Positions 45,502-57,428 of a stretch of 64,000 bases of DNA are shown piece after piece. The position numbers and the translations under genes were made by a program. The notes beneath the pieces are model-generated. The model saw only the letters and a list, made by a program, of their open reading frames with translations, did not search any database and had not been told where the DNA came from. The stretch is taken from NCBI RefSeq assembly GCF_023703085.1, contig NZ_JAMQJY010000001.1, positions 744,001 to 808,000 of the forward strand, written 5' to 3'. The stretch is from Alkalicoccobacillus plakortidis (GTDB lineage Bacteria; Bacillota; Bacilli; Bacillales; Bacillaceae_D). Every line of letters begins with the position of its first letter. Position 1 is the first letter of the stretch.

Positions 45502-46775
45502 GAAACGGTCCCCTTTTCCCATACCATATTTCCATCTACAAATGTTTTTATTGGCCATCCAACGCATGTCCAGTCTTCAAACGGTGTGTTAATTCCTTTT
45601 GATAAAAAGCGATGTTTTTGAATCGGTTCTGTTTGTTCAAGATCAATCACCGTAATATCTGCTTTTGCACCGGCTTCAAGTGTACCTGCTTGAAGGTTAA
45701 ACGTTTTGGCTGGAATAATCGTCAACCAATCAACTAATTGCTTTAACGTAATGACTTCTTTTTTAACTAGCTCTGTATAAAGCAGAGGAAAAGCTGTTTC
45801 TAATCCAACGATACCGAACGGTGCTCTCTCCATTGGTGCATCTTTTTCTTCTTCCGTATGTGGAGCATGATCCGTTGCAATAAAATCAATGGTGCCGTCA
45901 AGTAAACCTTCAATTAACGCCTGCTGATCATCGCGACCTCTAAGAGGAGGATTCATTTTATAATTTGTATCTAATCCAGGAATATCATCCTCACATAAAA
46001 GTAAATGGTGCGGCGTCACCTCTGCTGTTACGCGAATACCAGCTTTTTTGGCGTCCCGTACAACTCGTACAGATTCCTTAGTACTTATATGGCACACGTG
46101 ATAGTGAGCTCCTGCCGCTTCAGCAAGCAACACATCCCGTGCAATATGTACCGATTCGCAAACAGCCGGAATGCCGTTTATACCCTGTTCTCTTGAGAAG
46201 TTCCCTTCATGAACAGCACCGTCTTGAATCAGTGTATTTTCTTCACAGTGAGCAACAATGGCCATATCCACAGCCGCCGCGCGTTTCATTGCTTCTAACA
46301 TAACACCAGCAGATTGAACACCTACTCCATCATCAGTAAAAGCAAAGGCTCCTGCCTCTTTTAAGCCTTGGAAATTTGTTAATTCCTGCCCAAGTTGTCT
46401 CGTTGTAATGGAAGCATAAGGAAGCACACGAACAGAACCCGTCTGCTTCGCTCGATTAACCAGCCATTCCATTTGTTCAGGTGTATCTGGAACCGGTCGT
46501 GTATTAGGCATTGCTGCAATGGTTGTAAATCCACCCTTTGCTGCTGCTTTTGTGCCTGTTTCAATTGTTTCTTTTTTCTCGCCACCTGGCTCGCGGAGGT
46601 GAACATGTGCATCAACCAATCCCGGAAGAACGAGTTTACCTTCTAAATCAATTGTCCGAGAGATCTCATTTGATCCTGCCTCATATTGAATAAGTCCGTT
46701 AATGATAAAAAGATCCTTTTGGACTTGCTTACCGTCACTAGATAGTACCTGTCCGTTTATTAGCTTTGTCCCCAT
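45498..46775 (-). CDS. pyrC: Dihydroorotase
   Basis: Closes carbamoyl-aspartate to dihydroorotate; zinc amidohydrolase. 425 residues: metal site [16 protein letters not shown] near 56-71, VAHCEE near 175, [12 protein letters not shown] near 304. Class I form as in other bacilli. Intact and in operon order pyrB-pyrC-carA, overlapping carA by 4 bases. Confidence 0.96.
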   Translation of the reverse strand: MGTKLINGQVLSSDGKQVQKDLFIINGLIQYEAGSNEISRTIDLEGKLVLPGLVDAHVHLREPGGEKKETIETGTKAAAKGGFTTIAAMPNTRPVPDTPEQMEWLVNRAKQTGSVRVLPYASITTRQLGQELTNFQGLKEAGAFAFTDDGVGVQSAGVMLEAMKRAAAVDMAIVAHCEENTLIQDGAVHEGNFSREQGINGIPAVCESVHIARDVLLAEAAGAHYHVCHISTKESVRVVRDAKKAGIRVTAEVTPHHLLLCEDDIPGLDTNYKMNPPLRGRDDQQALIEGLLDGTIDFIATDHAPHTEEEKDAPMERAPFGIVGLETAFPLLYTELVKKEVITLKQLVDWLTIIPAKTFNLQAGTLEAGAKADITVIDLEQTEPIQKHRFLSKGINTPFEDWTCVGWPIKTFVDGNMVWEKGTVS

Positions 46776-46787
46776 GCTAATTCCCCC

Positions 46788-47699
<912 letters not shown>

Positions 47700-47730
47700 C
47701 TAAACTCCTCCTTTAATCGATTCCGATTTT

Positions 47731-47822
47731 AAAAAAATGCCTGGAAAGTGACACTTTCCAGGCAGGGTAAAACAGACAGGTAATCTGCTTTTTTATCCAT
47801 ACCTTAAAAGTCTCTCTGTACT
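47731..47822 (-). promoter_or_regulatory. PyrR attenuator between pyrP and pyrB
   Basis: Minus strand: a PyrR-binding-loop-like AGTACAGAGAGACT (47809-47822) in the hairpin AAAAGT...ACTTTT, followed by a terminator stem GCCTGGAAAG/CTTTCCAGGC (47739-47763) with a seven-T run. Compared with the known consensus ARUCCNGNGAGGYU it differs at two places, unlike the two upstream copies, so PyrR affinity may differ. UMP-bound PyrR is expected to favour termination. Confidence 0.75.
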
Positions 47823-47844
47823 TTTATTAAAGATACGATCTCAT

Positions 47845-49166
47845 TTATTTAGTTTCTTTTGCTGTTAAATCAGTTGTCATTTCGGCAAACATATCCGACT
47901 GACCATAACTTTGTTCTTTATTTGGTAAGACAAGATGAAGGAAAATCCCAACGATCGCAGCAACCGCCATACCTGGTATTTGCACCGACTCATTCACCTG
48001 GATAAACGCTCCGCCGATTCCTAGTACTAAAATGACCGAAGATATAATTAGGTTGCGCTTCTCTCCGATATTAATGCCATTATCAATCAACATTCTGAGC
48101 CCAGATGATGCGATGATTCCAAACAAGAGAATCGAAACACCACCCATAACTGGTGATGGGATTGATGAGATGAGAGCCGAAATCTTACCTATGAATGAGA
48201 ATGTAATAGCTAGCACCGCTGCTCCACCGATAACAAACACACTAAAAACCCTTGTAATCGTCATAACGCCAATGTTTTCACCATAGGTTGTGTTTGGTGG
48301 TCCACCAAGACCAGCTGCAATCACAGTTGCTACTCCGTCCCCAAGGATCGAGCGGTGTAAGCCTGGCTTTTTAATAAAGTTACGACCCGCAACCTTACTG
48401 ATGACCATTTGTTGCCCGATGTGCTCAGACAATGTCACAACCGCAACAGGAACCATGATGAAGGCAATGCTCCATGAAAAGCTAGGTGTATACGTGACAA
48501 ATGGTACGATTAGATCTGGTACTGAAAACCATGCTGCAGCTGCAATTCCAGATGTATCAACCAGACCTTGGAAGTATGCAAAGCTGTACCCACCAATCAG
48601 TCCAAACAAAATTGGTACAAGTCCAAAAAATCCTCTGAAAAACATCGTTGCTATGATCGTGATCCCAAGTGTGACCAAAGCAGTCATGAGATAGCTGACA
48701 CTATACTCAGAAGTAGCTGTATACATGGCTTGGTTCACCGCGCTGCCTGCAAGACTTAATCCGATAACCATAATGACTGGCCCAACCACAATCGGCGGTA
48801 GGATTTTCATTAACCAGTTGACTCCAATCGCTTTAATGATTAAAGCAACAACCCCGTAAACCAAACCTGCGAGGAAAGCTCCTACCATAGCGCCTTCCAT
48901 TCCACCAATCATCTGAGCTGATTGAATCGGGATAATGAAGGCAAAGGATGATCCTAGGTAAGCTTGGAATCTGACCTTTTGTCACTAATAGATAGGCAAG
49001 TGTTCCCAAGCCCACTTGTTAAAAGGGCTGTAGCTGGGCTTAAATCGACTAAAAATGGAACTAAAACCGTTGCGCCAAACATGGCGAATAAGTGCTGAAG
49101 ACTAAACAATAACCATTTATCTGCTCTTGGTATTTCTCGAATGCCTACTTCTTTTCCTTGATCCAA
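47845..49166 (-). CDS. pyrP: Uracil permease PyrP (two frameshifts)
   Basis: Proton-coupled uracil uptake, NCS2 family. About 440 residues. Starts with TTG at 49166 (M-DQGKEVGIREI) with AGGAGTAGGAGAG upstream. Family stretches: SLQHLFAMFGATVLVPFLV near 25-43, LTSGLGTLAYLLVTKG-type sequence in helix 2, SEHIGQQMVISK and GGPPNTTYGENIGVM. The frame shifts near 49008 (SGLG/TLAYLLVTKGQIPS) and again near 48960 (then LGSSFAFIIPIQSAQMIGG). Multiple hydrophobic helices throughout. Lies between pyrR and pyrB with attenuators on both sides. Confidence 0.9.
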
Positions 49167-49195
49167 TCTAATCTCTCCTACTCCTATAACTCTAA

Positions 49196-49295
49196 CAAAA
49201 AACCCCGTTGCGCTAGGCAAGGGGGTGTAAGAAATAGACCGGGGCCAATGTTGGCATCGTCTACTCTGTTACCCTCTTGCCAGCCTCTCTGGACT
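49196..49295 (-). promoter_or_regulatory. PyrR attenuator between pyrR and pyrP
   Basis: Minus strand: AGTCCAGAGAGGCT (49282-49295), an exact fit to the PyrR RNA consensus, followed about 60 bases later by a terminator hairpin CCCC-G-TTGC / GCAA-GGGG (49203-49224, reading in either sense) and a T-run into the pyrP leader. Matches the B. subtilis layout. Confidence 0.88.
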
Positions 49296-49309
49296 GTTTT
49301 TAAAGAGGT

Positions 49310-49999
<690 letters not shown>

Positions 50000-50027
50000 G
50001 ATCTTAAAGGATCATTTGATTACATTT

Positions 50028-50056
50028 AGTATCGCAAAATTGTCGATGTGTGTCAA
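50028..50056 (-). promoter_or_regulatory. Candidate sigma-A promoter of the pyr operon
   Basis: Minus-strand TTGACA, 17-base spacer, GATACT. The -35 box overlaps the last codons of ylyB, and the predicted start of transcription lies just before the first PyrR-binding loop. No terminator separates ylyB from this promoter. Confidence 0.7.
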
Positions 50057-50967
50057 CGACTATCTTGTAGTTTTTTTAAAAGAATGCTCATATCCTCTGG
50101 CATCGGTGCTTCAAATAACAACTCTTCACCTGTGCGAGGATGAGTAAAACCAAGTACAGATGCATGTAGAGCTTGGCCGTTTATATCTAGTGTTTTCTTT
50201 GGACCATATTTTGGATCACCAGCAACAGGATGTCCAATATACTTCATATGAACACGAATTTGATGCGTACGACCTGTTTCAAGCTGACATGTTATATAAG
50301 AGTATTTTTCAAATGTCTCTAACACTGTAAAATGAGTCACTGCATCACGTCCATTTTGATCGGTTACAGCCATGCTTTGACGGTCACGCTTATCACGACC
50401 AATTGGTGCTTCAACCGTACCATGTTCATGTGGAATCACTCCATGTACGATGGTTTGATACAAGCGTTTAGTTGTTTTGGCTTTTAGTTGACTCACAAGC
50501 GACTCATGAGCTACATCATTTTTGGCAACCATTAGTAGTCCCGAAGTATCCTTATCAATTCGATGAACGATACCTGGTCGAATCACACCATTTATACCAG
50601 GTAGATCTGGACAATGATGCAAAAGAGCATTAACAAGTGTTCCATTTGGGTGTCCAGGTGCTGGATGTACAACCATTCCGCGTGGTTTGTTTATCACAAT
50701 TACATCATCATCCTCATAGATAACATCTAATGGAATATCTTCTGCAACTGCTTCTAATTCAACCGCTTCAGGAATCGTAACCGTAATGTGATCGGCCTCT
50801 TCCACCTTATAATTGCTTTTTACCGGTTCATTATTTAGTTGGACACTTCCATCCTTAATCCAAAGCTGAATTTGACTTCTTGAAACATCCTCTATTAAAT
50901 CCGTTAACAATTTATCAATTCTTGTTTGTACTTGGTGTTCCTCAACTGTAAATTCATAATTATTCAT
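50053..50967 (-). CDS. ylyB: RluD-family pseudouridine synthase YlyB
   Basis: Converts specific uridines in rRNA or tRNA to pseudouridine; the exact site is not known from sequence. 304 residues: N-terminal S4 RNA-binding domain ([19 protein letters not shown] near 16-34), then the RluD/RluA catalytic domain with [19 protein letters not shown] near 130-148 carrying the catalytic Asp, and [10 protein letters not shown] near 233. Overlaps the lspA stop by four bases and precedes the pyr operon, as in B. subtilis. Confidence 0.93.
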   Translation of the reverse strand: MNNYEFTVEEHQVQTRIDKLLTDLIEDVSRSQIQLWIKDGSVQLNNEPVKSNYKVEEADHITVTIPEAVELEAVAEDIPLDVIYEDDDVIVINKPRGMVVHPAPGHPNGTLVNALLHHCPDLPGINGVIRPGIVHRIDKDTSGLLMVAKNDVAHESLVSQLKAKTTKRLYQTIVHGVIPHEHGTVEAPIGRDKRDRQSMAVTDQNGRDAVTHFTVLETFEKYSYITCQLETGRTHQIRVHMKYIGHPVAGDPKYGPKKTLDINGQALHASVLGFTHPRTGEELLFEAPMPEDMSILLKKLQDSR

Positions 50968-51449
50968 GCTTGGCGCTCCCTTTTTGCTTTCATTTCATCT
51001 CGGATAAACTTCAGCAAAAGAAGACCTACCCCTACACATAATGCCGAATCCGCCACATTAAAGATGGCAAAGTCATAACCAAAAATAAAGGTATCCGCAA
51101 AATCAACAACTTCACCTCTAAATACACGGTCAATAAAGTTTCCAATCGCTCCACCCAAAATAAGGCCTAATGGAATTCCTAGAGAAGGCTGTCCCTTGGC
51201 TTCTTTTTGAATGTAGTAAATCAGTCCAACAACCACAACAATTGTGATAATGTAGAAAAACCACATCTGACCCTGAAGAATCCCAAAAGCAGCACCTGAA
51301 TTACGATGAGACGTAATATAGGCAACATCCGGAATCAATTCAATTGAGTCTCCACGCTCCATGTTAACAACGACCAACCATTTAGTCAGCTGATCTAAGG
51401 CAATCATAATTAATGCAATAATATATGGCACTTGTGTTCCCCCACTCAT
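50964..51449 (-). CDS. lspA: Lipoprotein signal peptidase
   Basis: Membrane aspartyl protease that removes signal peptides from prolipoproteins. 161 residues with four hydrophobic helices; the two catalytic aspartates are in [15 protein letters not shown] near 115-129 and [10 protein letters not shown] near 141. The ATG at 51449 has AAGGAAG upstream; a GTG at 51431 (VPYIIALI) aligns better with some homologues and is possible. Gene order ileS-ylyA-lspA-ylyB is standard. Confidence 0.94.
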   Translation of the reverse strand: MSGGTQVPYIIALIMIALDQLTKWLVVVNMERGDSIELIPDVAYITSHRNSGAAFGILQGQMWFFYIITIVVVVGLIYYIQKEAKGQPSLGIPLGLILGGAIGNFIDRVFRGEVVDFADTFIFGYDFAIFNVADSALCVGVGLLLLKFIRDEMKAKRERQA

Positions 51450-51485
51450 TACACTTCCTTAACTTGCTACGTTAAGATTGTAGCA

Positions 51486-51517
51486 CAAAAAAAAGGCGAT
51501 GTCCTCTACCCATCGCC
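51486..51517 (-). terminator. Terminator between ylyA and lspA
   Basis: Minus strand GGCGATG / CATCGCC with a 9-base loop, followed by an eight-T run, immediately after ylyA. lspA must then use read-through or its own promoter. Confidence 0.8.
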
Positions 51518-51524
51518 ACAATCT

Positions 51525-52184
51525 CTATTCCTGATCGTCTATTTCCTCTGTATATTTTTCATACGAATGATTATGTTGGATGGAAATGCTACCTTCCCCC
51601 TGATATCCATTCATATCTGTACTCAGAAAATCTTCATATTGCTCTACAGAACCTCGACTCTCATCTTCCTCTGATACATTATCCTCATACGTTACGTCTT
51701 GCTCATTAAAGCGTGCGACTGACTGATAGGCGTCCTCGCCATCAAACTCTGTTTCTCGATCATCACCATCATAATTATGAGCTCCAAATCCCCCAAGTAC
51801 TTCTTCCTCAACTGGACGATACTCTGGCTTAGTATCGTTTGTCTCCATTCTTAGCGTCCTCGCCAATGGGTTAGCCTCTAAACGATCAAGCGGAATCTGC
51901 TCACCCGTTTTTTCACACACTCCATAGCTACCCGTTTGTAATTTTTCGAGCGCATGCTGAACTTCCTCATATTCATGACGCAGCTGAGCATGGAGCGCCA
52001 TGTCCTTCTCACGCTCATACAGGTCAGTCGCAGAATCAGCAGGATGATTATCATATTGTGACAGTTCACCGGTTGATGCAGAAAGCGACTCCATTTTTTC
52101 AGATTCAAGATGATCATCTAACCGCTTTTTTAACGATTGTTCCTGATTAGTGAGTTGTTCTTTAATTTTTGAGTAATCATTCAT
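51525..52184 (-). CDS. ylyA: TraR/DksA-family regulator-like protein YlyA
   Basis: Member of the YteA/YlyA branch of TraR/DksA proteins; YlyA in B. subtilis influences sigma-G-dependent transcription during sporulation. About 219 residues from MNDYSKIKEQLTNQEQ (52184; GGAGCC upstream). The N-terminal coiled coil (about 1-75) is followed by the zinc-finger-like GSYGVCEKTGEQIPLDRLEANP, in which only one cysteine remains, so zinc is not expected. The C-terminal third is acidic and likely disordered. It lies near sigG in this same block. Confidence 0.85.
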   Translation of the reverse strand: MNDYSKIKEQLTNQEQSLKKRLDDHLESEKMESLSASTGELSQYDNHPADSATDLYEREKDMALHAQLRHEYEEVQHALEKLQTGSYGVCEKTGEQIPLDRLEANPLARTLRMETNDTKPEYRPVEEEVLGGFGAHNYDGDDRETEFDGEDAYQSVARFNEQDVTYEDNVSEEDESRGSVEQYEDFLSTDMNGYQGEGSISIQHNHSYEKYTEEIDDQE

Positions 52185-52330
52185 ATTATAGGGCTCCTTT
52201 TTACTATCGATTCCTTTTAGAATGACCAAAAATGGAACATTTCATGAGTGGGAGGTTGAGTGAAATAAGTATTCTGCTGGGGGAATTTAGCTTTTTAGTG
52301 ATGAGTGGTGCTTTTTAATGATCTCTGGGT

Positions 52331-52570
52331 TCTCTTTACCGATATCCGCCTCTTTTTACCGATATCCCGCTCTCTTTACCGATATCCGCCTCTCTTTACC
52401 GATATCACGCTCTCTTTACCGATATCCCGCTCTCTTTACCGATATCCCGCTCTCTTTACCGATATCCCGCTCTCTTTACCGATATCCGCCTCTCTTTACT
52501 GATATCTGCCTCTCTTTACCGATATCTGTTTTTCATCCTCAATATCCACCTCTCATCCTCAATTCCCGCA
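52331..52570. repeat. Tandem array of a 20-base repeat
   Basis: Ten near-identical head-to-tail copies of TCTCTTTACCGATATCCCGC at 20-base spacing (52331 to 52530), then two diverged copies (TTTCATCCTCAATATCCACC-like) to 52570. Each unit carries the palindrome GATATC. Variation is mostly at the last four bases (CCGC, CGCC, CACG, CTGC). The array sits between the ileS terminator and the ylyA start. Because 20 is not a multiple of three, open frames across it on the plus strand are artefacts. Confidence 0.95.
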
Positions 52571-52599
52571 CTTCACCAACCACACTCCCTCCACACATT

Positions 52600-52632
52600 A
52601 AAAAATCCCATGCCGTCTTCCTGGCATGGGAT
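52600..52632 (-). terminator. Terminator of ileS
   Basis: Minus strand ATCCCATGCC / GGCATGGGAT with an 8-base loop followed by TTTTTT, fifteen bases after the ileS stop codon. Confidence 0.85.
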
Positions 52633-52646
52633 CATCTAACTAACGC

Positions 52647-55412
52647 TTATTTCGTGTAATACTTGCGTACAATTTCAGCGTTATATGGAGTTAAATCTGG
52701 GTACTCTGGGTCTTTTCCAACATCAGGAGATACAACCCATGAGCGGGCACAAACTTCGCCTTCTGCTTTTTCAACGAGTACAGCAAGGTTCTCAAAACCA
52801 GCTGCTTCTGTTGGTGCAGCGTTGCGATCTCCTGCAATGGTTACTTTTGAAACGATAAATAGTTTCTCAAGCTCTCCTGCTGATTCAAGCAACTCACGAG
52901 TTTCACCACTTGCATATAAAGTTAGTGCTGAGGTTAAGGACTTTCCGATTACTTTTGCATTACGAGCTTCCTCTAGAGCCTTAAGTACATCATCACGTAA
53001 GGCCATAAATGTCGTCCATTTTTCAATGAGTGCTTCGCTGTGATCAAAGCTCTGTGATTCAGGCATATCAGTTAACTGTACGCTTTCCTCTGTTACACCA
53101 GGGATATGCTCCCATACTTCATCTGCTGTATGAGCTAAGATTGGAGCTGATAGCTTCACAAGCGTAAGAAGAACATCATACATCACCGTTTGGAAAGCAC
53201 GGCGTTCTGGATGATCAGCATGCTCAATGTACAGGGTATCTTTAGAGATATCCATATAGAACGAGCTTAGCTCCACTGTACAGAAATTGTGAATGAGATT
53301 ATATACCGTTGAAAACTGATAATTATCGTAGGCTTTTTTCACATCATCAATTAACGTGTTAAGTTTAACAACCATAAAGCGGTGAACTTCACCCATGTCT
53401 TCATACGCAACACGATTAACCGTTGGATCGAAGTCATGCAAGTTTCCTAATAAGAAACGGAATGTGTTACGGATTTTACGGTAAACCTCAGATACTTGTT
53501 TTAAAATTTTATCAGAAACACGATGGTCCGCTTGGTAATCAACGGAAGATACCCATAGACGCAAAATATCTGCGCCAAGTTGATTCATTACCTTAATTGG
53601 AGCAATGACATTTCCAACTGATTTACTCATTTTGCGGCCTTCTCCGTCCATCGTAAAGCCATGACTCAGCACACCTTTGTATGGTGCTTTCCCTGTAACT
53701 GCAACAGCTGTAGAAAGGGAGGAGTTAAACCAACCACGGTACTGATCGGAACCTTCCATATACAAATCAGCAGGACGCTGCAAGTCATCTCTTGCATGAA
53801 GAACTGCTTGATGTGAAGAGCCTGAGTCAAACCAGACATCCATGATATCTGTTTCTTTTGTAAATAAACCATTTGGACTGTGCTCAGATGTGAAACCTTC
53901 CGGAAGGAGATCTTTTGCATCCCACTCAAACCAAATATTAGAACCATGCTCAGCAAATAATGCTGAAATGTGAGCAATTGTTTCGTCGTTTAGAATCACT
54001 TCTCCATTTTCTGCGTACAGAACTGGAATTGGGACACCCCATACACGCTGTCTAGAAATACACCAATCTCCACGATCACGTACCATATTGTGTAGGCGAT
54101 TCTCTCCCCAAGCCGGAGTCCATTCCGTCTCTTTAATAGCTTGCAAAAGATCCTCACGAATACGATCAATTGAAGCAAACCACTGTGCCGTCGCACGGAA
54201 AATGACTGGTTTTTTTGTACGCCAATCATGTGGATAAGAGTGAGTGAAGAAGCTTAATTTAAGCAAGGCTCCAAGGCTCTCAAGCTTTTCTGTGATTGGT
54301 TTGTTGGCTGCATCATAAAACAGACCTTCAAAACCAGGTGCTTCATCAGTCATCACACCTTTGTCATCAACCGGACAAAGAACATCTAAGCCGTATTTGC
54401 GAGAGACGATAAAGTCATCTTCCCCGTGTCCTGGTGCAGTATGTACACAGCCTGTACCCGCATCAACGGTTACATGCTCTCCATTCATGACAAGTGATTC
54501 ACGATCATAAAATGGGTGTTGTGCTGTTACATATTCAAGCTCTGAGCCTTTAAGTTTTTTAACAACAGAGTGCGCTTCCAAGCCTAATTCTTCTACCAAT
54601 GTGTCAAGTAGACCACTTGCAACGATAAATTTATCTGATCCAGTTTGAACGACACTATATTCAAGATCCGGATGAACACTGATACCTAAGTTAGCAGGAA
54701 GTGTCCAAGGAGTTGTTGTCCAGATGACGAACTTCTCGTCTCCATCTAATACTTCTTTGCCATCAACCACTTTAAATGCTACGTAAATAGAAGCAGAGCG
54801 CTTATCATGGTACTCAATTTCAGCTTCAGCAAGCGCTGATTCAGATGTTGGAGACCAATAAACAGGCTTTTTGCCTTTATAGATCAATCCTTTTTTCGCC
54901 ATTTCGCCAAATACTTTGATTTGCTCGGCTTCATATCCCTTATCTAAAGTAATGTAGGGGTTCCACCAGTCTCCACGTACACCAAGACGCATGAATTGCT
55001 CACGCTGATTGTCGATTTGCTCTCTTGCATATTTTTCACAAAGAGCACGGAATTCAGCAGTTGTCATCTCTTTACGTTTGATTTTTTTATTTTTAGTTAA
55101 CGCCGTTTCAATTGGTAAGCCATGTGTATCCCAGCCTGGAACATACGGAGCTTGAAAACCAGTCATTGATTTGTAGCGAACAATAAAGTCTTTAATGATT
55201 TTATTTAATGCATGACCGATATGAATGTCACCATTTGCATACGGAGGGCCATCATGTAAGACAAAAAGTGGTTTGCCTTCTCCCTTTTTTTGTACTTTTT
55301 CATAGATGCTCATTTCATCCCAAAGTTCCTGTTGCTTTGGCTCACGATTGGGAAGATTGCCTCTCATCGGAAATTCTGTTTTTGGCATTAGTAATGTGTC
55401 TTTGTAATCCAT
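52647..55412 (-). CDS. ileS: Isoleucyl-tRNA synthetase
   Basis: Charges tRNA-Ile, with an editing domain that removes valine. 921 residues, the size of the B. subtilis enzyme. Class I motifs [14 protein letters not shown] near 56-69 and [10 protein letters not shown] near 595; editing domain in between ([23 protein letters not shown]). The C-terminal zinc site is degenerate: the family CxxC...CxxC is here CARS and LTPYN, leaving one of four ligands. Expression is controlled by an isoleucine T-box just upstream. Intact reading frame. Confidence 0.96.
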   Translation of the reverse strand: MDYKDTLLMPKTEFPMRGNLPNREPKQQELWDEMSIYEKVQKKGEGKPLFVLHDGPPYANGDIHIGHALNKIIKDFIVRYKSMTGFQAPYVPGWDTHGLPIETALTKNKKIKRKEMTTAEFRALCEKYAREQIDNQREQFMRLGVRGDWWNPYITLDKGYEAEQIKVFGEMAKKGLIYKGKKPVYWSPTSESALAEAEIEYHDKRSASIYVAFKVVDGKEVLDGDEKFVIWTTTPWTLPANLGISVHPDLEYSVVQTGSDKFIVASGLLDTLVEELGLEAHSVVKKLKGSELEYVTAQHPFYDRESLVMNGEHVTVDAGTGCVHTAPGHGEDDFIVSRKYGLDVLCPVDDKGVMTDEAPGFEGLFYDAANKPITEKLESLGALLKLSFFTHSYPHDWRTKKPVIFRATAQWFASIDRIREDLLQAIKETEWTPAWGENRLHNMVRDRGDWCISRQRVWGVPIPVLYAENGEVILNDETIAHISALFAEHGSNIWFEWDAKDLLPEGFTSEHSPNGLFTKETDIMDVWFDSGSSHQAVLHARDDLQRPADLYMEGSDQYRGWFNSSLSTAVAVTGKAPYKGVLSHGFTMDGEGRKMSKSVGNVIAPIKVMNQLGADILRLWVSSVDYQADHRVSDKILKQVSEVYRKIRNTFRFLLGNLHDFDPTVNRVAYEDMGEVHRFMVVKLNTLIDDVKKAYDNYQFSTVYNLIHNFCTVELSSFYMDISKDTLYIEHADHPERRAFQTVMYDVLLTLVKLSAPILAHTADEVWEHIPGVTEESVQLTDMPESQSFDHSEALIEKWTTFMALRDDVLKALEEARNAKVIGKSLTSALTLYASGETRELLESAGELEKLFIVSKVTIAGDRNAAPTEAAGFENLAVLVEKAEGEVCARSWVVSPDVGKDPEYPDLTPYNAEIVRKYYTK

Positions 55413-55439
55413 CGATATTCCTCCTTGTTCTTCTAAAAA

Positions 55440-55740
55440 AACACAAAAAACCTCTCATCCCAGTAAGGGACGAGAGGTTTTCCCGTGGTACCACCCTAAT
55501 TTAAAGACACATGTCTTTACTTTAGTATTCGTAACGTGAATAAAGCGTTGTAGCCTACTACCGGTACCTCCGGCTTCAGTACAAAACGAATAGGTGATTT
55601 ATACATAACATTCATCTCGGGCTCACACCGTCCCCGATTCGCTTAATATGAATAAACTTATGTAACTGTCCCATTCCTCGTTTTAACATCATATAGTTTT
55701 AGTATCAATTATTATATGCGTTGTATCTTCCAAACGCAAG
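55440..55740 (-). promoter_or_regulatory. T-box riboswitch of ileS (AUC specifier)
   Basis: Leader RNA that reads tRNA-Ile charging. Minus strand: AGGGTGGTACCACGG, the T-box antiterminator core, at 55483-55497, followed by a terminator ACCTCTCGTCCC / GGGATGAGAGGT with a T-run (55445-55479). Upstream, Stem I is visible as GAATGGG/CCTATTC and ACATAA/TTATGT arms; the loop between them holds AUC followed by A at 55596-55598, the expected isoleucine specifier, plus AGCGAAUCGGGG in the distal region. Uncharged tRNA-Ile should stop termination. Confidence 0.92.
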
Positions 55741-55753
55741 CACACACGTTTAA

Positions 55754-56257
55754 TTAGGCTTTTTCTTCAAAAACAGGCTGTTGTTCAGCTTGCTCCTCAT
55801 CAAATGTATCCCAATCATCCGTTTGCAGCATTTCAAGCTGTGCTTCAATTAACATTTTAAAGCGCATTTTATAGACAGAGGCTTGCTTCTTAAGCTCTTC
55901 CATCTCCATCATAACCTTACGAGACTTAGTAAGGGCATCATTCACAATACGATTCGCATTTTTTTCTGCTTCTTTCACAATCAATTGAGATTCCTTCTGC
56001 GCATTACGGCGAAGTTCCTCTGCAGCTTCTTGAGCAACAAGAATTGATTTGTTTAACGTTTCCTCGATATTGTTGAAATGATCCAGTTTCTCTTCTAATT
56101 TTGTTACCTGTTCAAAGAGATCTTTTTTCTCTCTTAAAACGGCTTCATAATCCTTGATGACCTGATCGAGAAATTCGTTTACTTCATCCTCATCGTAGCC
56201 ACGAAAGGCACGAGTAAATTCTTTGTTATGAATGTCCAATGGGGTTAAAGGCATCAT
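55754..56257 (-). CDS. divIVA: Cell division protein DivIVA
   Basis: Coiled-coil protein that gathers at curved membrane (poles, septa) and positions division and polar proteins. About 167 residues starting MMPLTPLDIHNKEFTRAFRGYDEDEVNEF; the first ~20 carry the membrane-binding Phe/Arg of this family. Long coiled coil follows (about 30-130). GGAGGTGG lies before the ATGs; either 56257 or 56254 is possible. Neighbouring ylmH, ylmG and sepF match the division cluster. Confidence 0.95.
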   Translation of the reverse strand: MMPLTPLDIHNKEFTRAFRGYDEDEVNEFLDQVIKDYEAVLREKKDLFEQVTKLEEKLDHFNNIEETLNKSILVAQEAAEELRRNAQKESQLIVKEAEKNANRIVNDALTKSRKVMMEMEELKKQASVYKMRFKMLIEAQLEMLQTDDWDTFDEEQAEQQPVFEEKA

Positions 56258-56369
56258 TGCCACCTCCGTCAATTTGCGTTTTGTTTGGCAGATCATGCCT
56301 ACCTGTTATGAATAATCTTTATAAAATCATGTATACCTCTTACATTCTACCTTATGTAATACAAGCCTG

Positions 56370-57144
56370 TCAGCCTTTTTTCGCCCAACGGACCCGAATT
56401 TTTTCTTTTTTTGTCGTTCCTTCGATTTCTACTAGCCTGCTACGACCCAAACCACGTACAGATAAGTGGTCTCCTGCTTGCACTTGGAAGGCCGGTTGTT
56501 CGGTTTGACGCCAATTTACTTTGACCAAGCCCTTTTTCGACAGCATCTGCTGCTTTTGAGCGAGCAACACGATAAATTTGTGAAAGAACCGTATCTAGTC
56601 GCAGTGAACTAATTGTTCCAGCTGCTTCAACCCACTTTTCTTCTGGTAGCAAATACTCTGTAAGCGAACGCTCTTGAAATTCAATTGTTGCCCGACCGGC
56701 TGATATCACATTCATCCGCACATAATCAGCTGATTCCGATGCAACGATCAGGTTAATTTCACCATTCTCAACTGTCATATCTCCAAACTTCTCACGACGA
56801 AGTCCTGACCCCATCAGTGCGCCTAACACGTCACGATGAGAGAGCTGAATAAATTTCTCAGGATACGTAGCTTTAAGTAAGGTTAACGGCCACTCCTCCT
56901 GCTCCATGTTTAAGTAGGAAGGATGCACATACGCTCTTGCCCGCTCCGTCCCATTTACTCCACCCCAAAATGATACCAGCACCTCATCTTGTTGCCCTAT
57001 TAACGACCGCACAATATCCTGCTGACGTGGGTCTAGAAAATCAGTCATTTTATCTTGATGACGTATTTCCGCGTTCTCTTTCCAGGTTAAGACCTGGTCA
57101 ATAAACGGACGTTCTTCTGGTCTGAAGTGATCATAGATGGTCAT
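56370..57144 (-). CDS. ylmH: S4-domain RNA-binding protein YlmH (frameshift near 56527)
   Basis: YlmH is a conserved neighbour of divIVA; recent work links it to ribosome-associated quality control alongside RqcH, which this window also encodes. About 258 residues when repaired. N-terminal domain (MTIYDHFRPEERPFIDQV...VSFWGGVNGTERARA) and C-terminal S4 domain with SKAADAVEKGLVKVNW and QAGDHLSVRGLGR. The frame breaks right at VEKGL near 56527. Overlaps ylmG by four bases. Confidence 0.9.
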
Positions 57145-57404
57145 GCTAATCTAGTTAATAAGAAGATTAATCCGTCTCCTGCGAATCTCATAACAAGAAG
57201 AGCAACTAATGGAGATAAATCAATCATGCCAAGTCTCGGAATAAATTGTCTAAATAAATCAATATAAGGCTCCACTATTCGTCCAATCATTTGACCAATA
57301 CCAGATTCTCTTGCGTTCGGAAACCAAGACATTAGAACCCAAGCAAAAATTAGAAGTGTGTAAATCATTATTACGTTTTGTACTAAATTAATCACTATAG
57401 CCAT
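57141..57404 (-). CDS. ylmG: YggT family membrane protein YlmG
   Basis: An 87-residue protein with two hydrophobic segments (about 3-25 and 62-85) flanking the family signature RIVEPYIDLFRQFIPRLGMIDLSP near 42-65 (quoted here in part). YggT proteins take part in envelope or division processes of unknown mechanism. Sits in sepF-ylmG-ylmH-divIVA order as in many bacilli. Confidence 0.92.
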   Translation of the reverse strand: MAIVINLVQNVIMIYTLLIFAWVLMSWFPNARESGIGQMIGRIVEPYIDLFRQFIPRLGMIDLSPLVALLVMRFAGDGLIFLLTRLA

Positions 57405-57428
57405 AGCTTACTTCTTCCCCCATTTCAT

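Noticed and set aside
48290..48694. 134-codon plus-strand frame inside pyrP
   Set aside because: Antisense shadow; composition is the mirror of membrane helices.
52331..52570. CRISPR array
   Set aside because: Units are directly abutting with no spacers, and no cas genes are present.
52305..52659. Open frames with repeated YRYP and LPIS patterns across the tandem array
   Set aside because: The 20-base period cycles through all three frames without stops, so the peptides are a by-product of the repeat. No start signal is supported.
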